From assembly GCF_026262505.1 (NCBI RefSeq), contig NC_067205.1:15624001-15688000 (forward strand): a DNA stretch of 64,000 nt, written 5' to 3'. Source of the stretch: Trichomonas vaginalis G3. Taxonomy: Eukaryota; Parabasalia; Trichomonadida; Trichomonadidae. The position numbers were made by a program, and so were the translations under genes. A model generated the notes under the pieces. The model did not search any database and had not been told where the DNA came from. It saw only the letters and a list, made by a program, of their open reading frames with translations. The first letter of the stretch is position 1; each line of letters begins with the position of its first letter. Positions 51,074 to 61,057 of the stretch are shown here, piece after piece.

Positions 51074-52693
51074 AAAAGAATAAAAAAATTAGAGCATCAA
51101 AGTTAGCATTCAATTTTGTGATCCATTCAAAGACACAAAATCTTAAAATTAAGAATTGTTGATGGGATTCTATCAAAATTTTTATCGAGAATAAAAGGTA
51201 CTTCGGATCTAGGTCCCTTGATGATTTTGACTTGAACACTAAATTTGTGTCTATAAATGGACTACAAAATTGAACGCTTACTTCACATTCAAAACGATTT
51301 GAGAGCAGAATAACAATATCTCACTTTTGTGGACAAAATGAAAAACCTATGAATTTGTAATGCATATTCTATCTTCTAATTAGAAAAATTACATTGCTCG
51401 CCACCAGCATGTCATGATGCTTTTTATCAGAATGAATTGAATAAAGTTTAGAGATCTGTAGTTTGAATGTATAAAATTAATTAAACTACATAGTCAACTT
51501 AATTAATGATCCCAGTTGGCTAGGCTTGCCATTCGGGCAAAACAAATATATCTTGACTATAGAAAGTGAGTTTATACAAATAAATTTGAGTGTGATTGAT
51601 TAATATTATATTATAAAGATTATTATGGAAAACATAAGACATATTTTTAGGACAATCGAAGAAATTTAGAGAATACACTTCGAGTTTGTTCGAAAGAAAT
51701 ATTAAAAGCAAAGCATTTATTAAGAATTTGTTGTGAAATGAATACGCTTCGATAATACATTAGATTGGCGTGATAGTTGACAAAATTGGAGCTGAAGACT
51801 GGTTGATAAATGAAGAAAAGGTCTAAATTATAACAAAGGATTGCAATACATTTGAAAATTTAATAGTTTTATTTTGTGATATGATATCTATGAGATCACA
51901 GATATTGGTTTGAGAAGGTATTTAAGAACTCTAAATCTAAAGACTAATTAAGTATATGATGACAAAGAATTTGATATAGATGAAAATCCAAATTTTTCGA
52001 ATTTTCAAAATGAAATCTTTAACTAAATTGTCATATTATGAATAATTTAAGGTACGGTGTCACATCAATGAGGCATTAAGTCAATGTGATGCATTAGAAG
52101 TTTGATTAAAAAGTCTGGTTATGAAATGATGAAAATGTGAAATGAAAATGCAACATTTCTCTCAATTTTTATAACACTTTTTGTCTATCGTTTTCGAAGT
52201 GGCACATCGCGCCGCTAATAAAATTTGGAGAACAACACAGGTTGTTTGTTCGGCAAAATTATTTCAACGAATTAAGATTCATAATTTGATGTAACATAAT
52301 AAGATCTAATTGATTTTTGACTCTTGAAATAAATATTTTGAAAAGTCATTTTCTTCGCTATTTGATAGGCGCAAAGCGCCAACCAAATAGCTCAGATTAA
52401 TAATATGATATTATTTCATGTATAATGAAAATTTCATCTAGCGGTGCTACGCGCCGATAGATGGGGGAAAAATTAATTTTGTTAGAGACTTTCAAATAAT
52501 GAAAAAATATAATATCTCCTGTATATATTTATCGAGCTTTTTGAAATTTTCTATTGATTAATGTAACATAATGAAGGATTTTATTGAAAATAGATTGGAT
52601 TAGATAATATATCGCATTTTGCTTTAAATGATGCAAAGATAATTGGTATGCAATTATTCGAATAGATTGTCGTTTTCATATTATTTTTGAAAG
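51074..52693. other. Intergenic stretch with small GC-rich hairpins
   Basis: No gene supported. Hairpins at about 52359-52393 (GCTATTTG, GGCGC, AAA loop, GCGCC, CAAATAGC) and 52436-52463 (ATCTA...GCGG...CCG...TAGAT). A related GGCACATCGCGCCGC stretch occurs near 52201. Confidence 0.6.
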
Positions 52694-53881
52694 ATGACTA
52701 ACATCTCAGCAGCACGATATGAGCATCTTTCAAAATGTATATCATCATCAGTCACAGCTGCAATCGAGGAAATCATCGATAAATCAGGAGATAACAATGT
52801 AAATTTGCTAAAGAAATTAACTGAAGATATTAATGTAATTCTAACCTGCACAATAAAATCCGAGCAGGAGGATTATATTGAAAAAATCTCATACGACCTC
52901 GAATGCGCACTTAACGAGAAAAGAGAATTGCAAACTCAATTAGAGAAGCTTTCAAAGAAACTGAAAACTACGAAATCGCTATTACAAGAACAGAATATTG
53001 CATATATCAATAAAACCAGAGAATTAGAAAATTCCCTTCATGAAACCAACTGGAAACGAACAGTTCAAGAAGGAAAATACCGAGAAAGTATTAAAGAAAA
53101 GGATCAAATTATCAATAATATGAAAAATTCTTTGAAATCTATAAGAAATGAGATACTTGAGCTTAAAAACAGTATTTTAGTACTTAATTCTTATTATGCA
53201 AAGCAGCATGCTAAACAAAAACTTTATATAGAACGTGTTAAGCAAGTTACCCATGAATCTTTTCAAAATTCGATTTCCACAATTACAAAGCAAAACTTAG
53301 AGAGCGAAACCAGGTCAATCAATAGCTTTAATGAACAAATTTATGAAGAACAAGCAAGAAATGCTTCAATGAAAAACTCAATTAATAGGATTTTAAATAC
53401 ATTAACAGAATTTTCACCAAATAAGTCAAAATACAGCTTCACAGCAGATAATTTTACAAAAAAGGAAAAAGAATTCCATCAATTTATTATTGAAACTATG
53501 CAATTTCAAAAAGATAACGCTTATCAATCAATAAAGCAAGAGCTTCAACTTGCGATTCCTAATATCAAGTTAGATGAAACTGCAGATATTGTGAACGTGA
53601 TTTCGCAGCATTGTAATCAAGAATTAAAAGAATGCCCAAATTGTAATCAAAAACAGCTTGAAATTAATGAATTGAACCACCAAATTGAAGAACTTAAAGA
53701 GAAACTTGAGAAAACTCATACAAAAGTCCAACAAATCAAATCTCAGCCAGAAGAAACAATTTCATATGAATCTGTTATTACTGATTCAGACGATTGGGAG
53801 AAAAGAAGAAAGGAATTGGAAAGGAAAATTACTACACTTAGTAAACTTACAAAAAGTCCTTTAAAAAGCATGCCAAATTAA
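52694..53881 (+). CDS. Coiled-coil protein
   Basis: 395 aa from an ATG; TCATATTATTTTTG upstream (about 52677) may serve as initiator. Almost wholly helical with long heptad stretches (about 55-170 and 325-385). A CPNCNQKQ segment near 312 may bind a metal. No signal peptide or membrane segment. The N-terminal 50 residues are less charged and may be a small domain. This is typical of trichomonad cytoskeletal or scaffold proteins of unknown family. Confidence 0.85.
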   Translation: MTNISAARYEHLSKCISSSVTAAIEEIIDKSGDNNVNLLKKLTEDINVILTCTIKSEQEDYIEKISYDLECALNEKRELQTQLEKLSKKLKTTKSLLQEQNIAYINKTRELENSLHETNWKRTVQEGKYRESIKEKDQIINNMKNSLKSIRNEILELKNSILVLNSYYAKQHAKQKLYIERVKQVTHESFQNSISTITKQNLESETRSINSFNEQIYEEQARNASMKNSINRILNTLTEFSPNKSKYSFTADNFTKKEKEFHQFIIETMQFQKDNAYQSIKQELQLAIPNIKLDETADIVNVISQHCNQELKECPNCNQKQLEINELNHQIEELKEKLEKTHTKVQQIKSQPEETISYESVITDSDDWEKRRKELERKITTLSKLTKSPLKSMPN

Positions 53882-54389
53882 TATTTTATTTGTATGATGA
53901 GTCCTATCACTTTTTGTATGTATACTTTTCATTTACTGCCTGTTTGTATTGCAAATTGTCTGTTTTATTGTATTTTACCTCAATTTATTTTTCTTATAGA
54001 ATAAATGTGTTGTTTTTATTTAATCAATATAATAATATTGCTCCATTAGCGAAAACATAAGTAAGCTTTCTACTGTCATTTTTCAATTAAAAGATTTTAA
54101 ATCAAATTAATTTCAAAATTAATATCTATCACATAATTTGTGGATACAACGATATTATGTCACTATTAGAGTAAATTTATCAATATTTGATACAAATTTG
54201 GACTTTTTTTTTCAAAATCACAAAATTTATTTTCTGATGCGGACACTTATAACGTTGATAAAAAGATATTACTCATAGTATAGATTTAAATTATTGTCAA
54301 ACTTGAGATCCGGATGAAAGCAATAAAATTTGAATTGATAAAATTATTCCATTCAAAAATGAAAATTTGAATTATCAATCAATTTTAAT
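53882..54389. other. Intergenic stretch
   Basis: AT-rich; nothing recognised beyond likely 3' and 5' flanks. Confidence 0.5.
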
Positions 54390-54935
54390 ATGATACAAGG
54401 TCTTATAGATAAAAAATATACAAAATGTCCATTTACAGCAGAAGAAGATGCTAAACTTGCTGCATTGGTTGCCAATTTCAGCCAAAAAGATATCAATTGG
54501 AATGAGATTTCGAATCAAATGGTGAATAGAAACCCAAGACAGTGTAAAGACAGATGGGAAGGATATCTTGATTCATCTATAAATAGATCGGAATTCTCAT
54601 GTGAAGAAAATTACTTTATCCTCAAAAAAGTTGAAGAGATTGGGAAAAAATGGAAAATAATTTCTTCTTTGATGAAGCATAGAACAGATGTGGCAGTAAA
54701 ATCGCAGTATCGAAAGCTTCTAAGGCATAATGTATCAATAGAAAACGTTTTCAGAATTAATCCAGAAAGTTACATGATAAAGATCAAAACACCATCAAAA
54801 GTTGAAAGGGTTATCAAGCCTTTATTAAAAGAAGATGATATTAATAAGGTTCCATACGATTCGAAATTTTTGAATGAATGTTTTGATCAATTCTTCGCCA
54901 TGGAAAATGAAATTCTTGAGCCATGTGTTAAATGA
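54390..54935 (+). CDS. Two-repeat Myb-like DNA-binding protein
   Basis: 181 aa from an ATG preceded by TCAATCAATTTTAAT. Repeat 1: FTAEEDAKLAALVANFS, INWNEISNQM, RQCKDRWEGYL. Repeat 2: FSCEENYFILKKVEEIGKKW, ISSLMKHRT, VKSQYRKLL. A C-terminal tail contains KVPYDSKFLNECFDQFF, a looser form of the IPxDSIF tail in the other Myb genes. Nuclear transcription regulator by family; target unknown. Confidence 0.9.
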   Translation: MIQGLIDKKYTKCPFTAEEDAKLAALVANFSQKDINWNEISNQMVNRNPRQCKDRWEGYLDSSINRSEFSCEENYFILKKVEEIGKKWKIISSLMKHRTDVAVKSQYRKLLRHNVSIENVFRINPESYMIKIKTPSKVERVIKPLLKEDDINKVPYDSKFLNECFDQFFAMENEILEPCVK

Positions 54936-56275
54936 TTAATCGAATTCTTTATATAAACATCTTTCTATCACCAATTTCATGAATTTTTTTGATTTTTGGA
55001 ATTTATGAGAGTATTCTTACCTTACAATTATTTTGTATGAATTCAAAAAATCCTAGAGTGAATTTTAGGGGAAAAATGCATGAATTTTTCGAAATTGAAA
55101 ATCTCATGTTTAAAATGATCATTTTATAGATGAAAAGTTATGAATTCCAATTCAATGTAACATATGGGTATGATTATAATTACAATGATCAATTTGGAAT
55201 TCTTCATTGCTTCATGGGTCCAAATGAGTTTTGGCATTCAGTAAATGAAATGTAAATCTATATAACTTGTTTTGAATAATATAAAACATTATAATCACCC
55301 ATTACATTATCTTCTCAAATTTTTTTTGGCAAGATGTATAGTAAATTGGAGATGTATGAGCTTTTCAAAAGCAATTAATATTGAAATCAGCCTTTTTAAA
55401 AAAGAATTATCTTCTGAAACAATCAATAGAAAATGCTTTTGAAAATTTGTAAAAAATAGCGAATGTTTCATGTTCTCTTTTATGATAGAGACAAAATGTT
55501 AATCATTCACTCTTGAATCGTATCTTTGAACTGGATTATGCTTCGATAAAATGATACTACATAATTAAGCCTGAAAATCATCATTTTATGCGGTAAAATT
55601 ATAAAATAAAATATATTGTATAAGAAATAATCGCTTAGAATCGATAATTAATTTGAAATTGTCTTACAGTTTGGCCAAAATCTGCCAACGTAGAAAATCG
55701 GAAATAATTAAATAACTATACATAGATATTTGTTTTCATCCTATTTGTAATGTAGGTTGGGCATTAAACCATTGAAATTTTCAAATAGAAAATCTAATAA
55801 GATTGAATAAACCATTCAATTTTCTGGTGATGTCTAGTAATTGAATGAAGAATTTTCTTGAGTGATTATTTAGTAATTTTGCCGCAATTGAGATGCCTAG
55901 CAATATATAGCATAATGTGTAAATTTATATTAATCTGAAAAAGATAGATAATAATTGTTTTTATGATCTATTATAAGCACGTTTAATAACATAAAATTCC
56001 AAATTCTCTACACAAATATTGATTAAATGACCAATTAGCCAAAGCCTTGAGGAATTTTGTTGTAACCAATATTATTAATGTTTAGGCAAATAAAAAAGTT
56101 TCGAGTATTTTCAATTTAAAATTGAGAGAAATTGAAATCGATTCTCAAAAATTTTCGATTTTCTGAAGATCGTTCAATATAATATTTTATGATTTATGTT
56201 GATGTAAATTAACTAGTAATAAATTGTTAATTATTTGATTTTATTCTCAAAAGTTGAAATGACCTCCATTTTTCA
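54936..56275. other. Intergenic stretch
   Basis: AT-rich; no gene, RNA gene or repeat recognised. An initiator-like CCATTTTTCA sits just before the next ATG. Confidence 0.5.
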
Positions 56276-56656
56276 ATGTCTATTCAAGGACAATCCAGCT
56301 TTGTCATTTTCAATAAAAAGCGTGGTGGGTTGCCACAGAGCATGCGTGATTACGAAACTGTTCAACGCCGAATTAAAATGAATGGAGAAACAAAAATTGA
56401 TTATGTTTCTTCATTTATTGACAAATTTTTTGGCACACATGTAACAATTACTATTCTATTAAGTCTTGCCAATATTGTTGTATCACAAAATCACATTAAG
56501 CTTGATAGACTCGCCCGGCGAAATCGTTCGGCTTTATTATGCTGGTATGCAGAAAACTGGAATGTTATAGATCCCATCCTTAGAGATAAAAACTTTATAG
56601 CAATGTTTTCACAAAATTCTCAAAAAGGTATTCAAAAAACTGAAAAATCTATTTAA
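56276..56656 (+). CDS. Small protein, second member of the family at 526-975
   Basis: 126 aa from an ATG. Residues about 60-105 read LLSLANIVVSQNHIKLDRLA, then RRNRSALLCWYAENW, clearly paralogous to the gene at the left edge of the window. The N-terminal part differs. No signal peptide or membrane segment. The family is unrecognised. An upstream ATG at 56259 opens another frame; the initiator-like box between the two favours 56276. Confidence 0.8.
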   Translation: MSIQGQSSFVIFNKKRGGLPQSMRDYETVQRRIKMNGETKIDYVSSFIDKFFGTHVTITILLSLANIVVSQNHIKLDRLARRNRSALLCWYAENWNVIDPILRDKNFIAMFSQNSQKGIQKTEKSI

Positions 56657-57017
56657 ATTAATAACCATAATAGAGACCAAGAAGTCTTTGATCCAACTAA
56701 TTTGTCCTGCCTTTTAAATAGAAAATAAGCTCAAAAAATGTTGTCTATTATATTGAACTGTTATATATTAAATAAACTTTTACCGTTTAAAAAATTATTG
56801 GTAATGCTGATAAAATTTCTTAGTGGTTTCTCTTAAAATTGAATACCAGAAAAAATAAAAAAAAATAAAAATTTTAGTAATAAAAGCATGATAAAGGAAA
56901 TATTGAGATCATCAATTAGAATAACTCTATATATCTTTATGAAGAAAGCAACAGATTTCGAAATCCGCTTTATTATATTTTAATTTATACAAAACAACCG
57001 AAACATTAATAGATGAT
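56657..57017. other. Intergenic stretch between convergent genes
   Basis: AT-rich; nothing recognised. Confidence 0.5.
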
Positions 57018-57521
57018 TCATGAAAGTAACTCACGAAATAGTGTGTATTCATTTTCTTCTCCGAATTTAGACAAAAATGTATTATCTTTTGCAATAATAT
57101 AGTCAATATCAACAACTGTCAGTGGCTTCTCTTTTTCGGTCTTACCATATCTCTTTGACAATGTTTTGTGCCATCTATTCTTCACGTTATTTGCTGATCT
57201 TCCTTTAAGTGATTTTGCAATAAGTGTCCATTTTGGGCCAATCTCTGTGTACATTTTTAATATTAATTCATCCTCTTCATCGGTCCATTTAGCATTAGAA
57301 ATTTGTTTGCTAAGATAATTGTTATATCTATCCCAGAATTGTCTAGATGTTCTTCCTGGGAGCATTTGGGCAATTTCTTCCCATGAAAAATCAGATTGAT
57401 CATTAACAATCTTCTTTAGAATTCGATCTTCTCTTGGAGTGAACCTGCATCTCTGTTTCTTTATTTTATTTGTTTGATCTGACTTACTGATATTAGTTTG
57501 TGTTGACTGTCTCATTTGCAT
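57018..57521 (-). CDS. Two-repeat Myb-like DNA-binding protein
   Basis: 167 aa from an ATG after a near-consensus initiator. Repeat 1: FTPREDRILKKIVNDQSDFS, WEEIAQMLPGRTSRQFWDRY. Repeat 2: WTDEEDELILKMYTEIGPKW, IAKSLKGRSANNVKNRWHKT. Both repeats are close to the canonical three-Trp pattern. A basic N-terminus (KIKKQRCR) may help nuclear import. The tail contains DIDYIIAKDNTFLSKF. Confidence 0.93.
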   Translation of the reverse strand: MQMRQSTQTNISKSDQTNKIKKQRCRFTPREDRILKKIVNDQSDFSWEEIAQMLPGRTSRQFWDRYNNYLSKQISNAKWTDEEDELILKMYTEIGPKWTLIAKSLKGRSANNVKNRWHKTLSKRYGKTEKEKPLTVVDIDYIIAKDNTFLSKFGEENEYTLFRELLS

Positions 57522-57528
57522 TGCGTGT

Positions 57529-57543
57529 TAATAGAAAAAATGA
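57529..57543 (-). promoter_or_regulatory. Initiator-like box of the Myb gene
   Basis: Minus strand TCATTTTTTCTATTA, 7 bp before the start codon; a near-exact match to the trichomonad initiator consensus. Confidence 0.7.
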
Positions 57544-59620
57544 ATTGAATCTGCGGTTCGATTATAAAATAATTGAATAAGTTCTCTGAAATTGTCACTA
57601 ATGTAATATAAAATTATAAAATTATTGACGTTAAATCGGATTGTATAAAGATTGCTGAAATAGATATGTACAGAATATTGAAACCACCTTTCAAAAAATT
57701 GAATTGTGTTACCATCAAAAATCTTTATGGTTTTGATTGGAACTTTTTTGAAAAACGCATATGTATATTGTAACAAATCCAATAAAATAAAAATCAGAAT
57801 AACTAACCATCACATTCAATTTTATTAAAAGGTTTACTATACAATAAGATTCATATTAACTATGCTTATCTTTTCATTATATGCCTAATTATCAATTAAA
57901 ATAAATTTGTAAAAATTGTGAAGAACATTAATATATGATCACATTAACCTATATCCCTTTAAATCAAAAACAGTTTAAATTTTTGAATGATAGTTTTGTG
58001 ACATGTTAGTGTCATCAAATTATTCTTGGTTTTAGAAATTGCATAAATTACTACATTTCATCTTTGTATGCATGAATGTACAACTTATTTAAAAAAAGAA
58101 TTGATTTTGTAATTTCAAATTTCCAAAAATTCATATAAATAAATGTGCCGTTATAAAATTAGCTTTATTTTGATGTTTGCATAGAATCACACAAGAAATT
58201 CTTGATCAATTAATGAAATTCTATTTTTTGAATCAAAATTACAAAATGAACACCCTTCAGAGTAAACTTATCTTTTCATCATGTGGTAATTAAAATTATT
58301 CATTTCCGGTGTTATTTAATTGTTATTTACTCAAAATCATCTAAATTTCAAATATTTTTGTATTATTCCTTTTCCATTAGGCATCATTATGTAACTAGAT
58401 TTGAGATTTTAATGCAAAATTTTTAAAACTATCGATTTCACAACGCTGTCAGAATTTTGCAACAAGAATCATTTTGATTTTTTCTGACCAAAACTAATAA
58501 TAAACAGCATTAACTCCATTACAGGAATGCAGTTCTAATGATGTAACATCAGATTTTATAGCAACCAACTCGTATTCTCTCAGAAAATATTGATATTTTT
58601 GATAAATTTTAAATAATTTTAACCAAAAGATTCAGCACAGTAAGCTAATTCAAAGCATTCTATCAGACATCAGGAATTTCAAAAACTTTAAAGAAAACAG
58701 CTACTATGATATATATTTAAATTATTTAAGTCCAATGATAATAGGAAGCAGTAAATTTCGATCTCTAGTACCTTTGATTAAAATTAGTAGAGTCATACAT
58801 ATAAATAATGAAATGTTGTTCAGAATATTCTTATTTACCTTTATGTTTAGAAATCATCCTTACTAATTTATAAATAATTTCACGAGTTAAATTGTTTCTA
58901 CAGATAATTCATAAATATTTTTCTTATATTTTTGAACTCATTAAATTATACAGGAATATCATTGATAATACCTGCCTTTCAAAAGCTATTTCTCTCTATT
59001 GTGTTCAAAATATGTGCCCCATCAGTTAGAAAAAAATATTTATAAACATCATTCTGAAAAAATAAGTGTTCAACAATAAGGATCATAGAGTTAGCATACG
59101 CATACTTTTGAAAATGATATCTATAGCTTAGTTGACTTATTTGAATCTAATCTACTTTCGACATTATAAAATCCACAATATCAACGAAATCTTATATTAC
59201 TTTATGATTATAATCTTAATATAAAACATTTATAGAAATATTTACACCATAGTTGTCTAGAATATGTTGATGAATCTAAGAGATCAGTTAAACGAATTCC
59301 CATTTTTCATATGAATGCTTCTTGTAACTATTGGTAAATGTAATAACAGTTCATATCTTTTGAGTTTTTGAAATAATTTTTTATAAGGAAATCACTTTAA
59401 AGTTTCAAGGGGATTTCACCTTCCTCTCATTTTATATGGTTTTTGAAGTATCTTAATTGAGTCAAATGAAAAGTTTTATCATAATGTTATGATGATTGCG
59501 TGAGCAAAAAAAATTCTTCAAGTATCAAAGATTTGTATAGTAAAACTTAGTGGAAAAATAATTTTTTAAATTTTTTTTATCACGCATATTTTTGAAAAAA
59601 AGAATATACGAGACTATAGT
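57544..59620. other. Long intergenic stretch
   Basis: About 2 kb of AT-rich sequence; short frames only, none convincing. No repeat or RNA gene recognised. Confidence 0.5.
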
Positions 59621-61057
59621 TTAGAGGAAAACTGGACGTGGATACTGTGGGAGTCTAATTGGGCGACGTGGAAGGCGTTGAATTCTGCGGACACTTCTTC
59701 TCAAGGCCTTTCCAAGTCCGTTTGATTCAGCCTCCTGCCAGCCAAATGTTTGCTTTCTCCATTTCTCGATGAAATCAACTGCGGAATCAATTGCGACCTT
59801 CTTTGCGACTTCCTTAGCGACATCAACAATGACTTTGCCCCAAGAGTTTCCATCTTCTTCTTCCTCGACATCGGAGTTTCCTGTTACTTGCTTGAGTGCG
59901 CCATTGATGAAATCTGTGACTGTCTTGACAACAACTTCCTTGACAACATCTTTGATTGCATCCTTGAGACCATCTGGGATTCTGACTCCGTTTGTTTCAG
60001 CTTCTTGCCAGCCGAATCTGTCGTGAACGAATTGCTGGATTCCTGATGAAATTGTGTCAATTGCGACCTGCTTTCCAACTTCCTTTGCGATTTCAGCAAT
60101 AACTTTGCCCCAGCCATTTTCTGGATCATCAACTTCTAAGCTGTTAACTTGGGATTGCTGGAAATGGAATTGTTTCTTGAGAGCATCAGTTACAGCAGAT
60201 GTAACTGTGTCAATAACAATTTGCTTAGCAAATTCTGTTGCGGCCTTGATGACGAATGGTGGAATGACGTTTTCATCATCAGAGTTGACACTTTCTTGCA
60301 ACTTCAAATGATCATTGACGATTTTAACAATGGAATCAATTGCGCCACTGACGAGGATTTGCTTTCCAATCTCTTTAGCAATTGGAATAACAAATGGTGG
60401 AATTACATTGTCATCATCTGCATAGTTTGCTTCCATCTGCTGGAATCCGAGCATCTTCTTTCCGGCTTCGATAGCAGCTTCGATGGCGGCCTGCTTGAGG
60501 ATCTCCTTGCCAACAGCAATGGCGATAGAAGCCCATGGATTGGATTCTTCTTCTGCGTTTGTGAAGCGAGATGGGTCCTTACGGAGCTGTTTGGCAAGTC
60601 TTTCAAGGTCTAACTTGACGTCGATTAACTTTGGTTGAATTCTGTTCTCTTCGGCTTCAACCTTCTTTAGCTTCATCATTGCTTCGGCAACAACTTTTGT
60701 GATGTATGGGATAAGTGGGTTTGGAGCAATGATCATCGGAGAGTTCTCGCCCTTCTTAGCAACGTAATCTTCGGCATCACGTGCAAGGTGCTGAGCGGCT
60801 CTCTTGGAAATGTTATAACGATAAAGTGGGAAATGATGGATTGTTTGGTTCTTAATGGCCTTGAATAATTCTTTCTGGATTCTTGGGAAAACAACTTCCT
60901 GGAAGAAAGCTGGTTCCTTAAGATATTGTTGGAATTTTGCTGTTGCCTTGTCGGCCTTCTTGAAGTATGGAACTAAGAACTGGTCACGGTAGTGCTTGAA
61001 GAAAACTGTGGTATTTTCTGGAAGGCGGCTTGCTGCAAGAACGGTTAAAGCAAGCAT
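59621..61057 (-). CDS. Secreted protein with repeated amphipathic helices and Arg/Pro-rich tail
   Basis: 478 aa from an ATG. A short signal peptide (MLALTVLAASRLPEN) opens it. Residues about 15-165 form a charged helical domain. About five related segments of 50-60 residues follow. Each has an acidic lead (NAEEESNPW, DDDNVIPPF, DDPENGWG, EEEEDGNSWG), an amphipathic helix (VIAEIAKEVGKQVAIDTI, VIVDVAKEVAKKVAIDSA) and an end such as GWQEAETNG. The last 28 residues are Arg/Pro-rich (RRIQRLPRRPIRLPQ). No membrane anchor. The acidic-linker and cationic-tail plan resembles precursors of antimicrobial or lytic peptides; that function is inference. Confidence 0.85.
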   Translation of the reverse strand: MLALTVLAASRLPENTTVFFKHYRDQFLVPYFKKADKATAKFQQYLKEPAFFQEVVFPRIQKELFKAIKNQTIHHFPLYRYNISKRAAQHLARDAEDYVAKKGENSPMIIAPNPLIPYITKVVAEAMMKLKKVEAEENRIQPKLIDVKLDLERLAKQLRKDPSRFTNAEEESNPWASIAIAVGKEILKQAAIEAAIEAGKKMLGFQQMEANYADDDNVIPPFVIPIAKEIGKQILVSGAIDSIVKIVNDHLKLQESVNSDDENVIPPFVIKAATEFAKQIVIDTVTSAVTDALKKQFHFQQSQVNSLEVDDPENGWGKVIAEIAKEVGKQVAIDTISSGIQQFVHDRFGWQEAETNGVRIPDGLKDAIKDVVKEVVVKTVTDFINGALKQVTGNSDVEEEEDGNSWGKVIVDVAKEVAKKVAIDSAVDFIEKWRKQTFGWQEAESNGLGKALRRSVRRIQRLPRRPIRLPQYPRPVFL

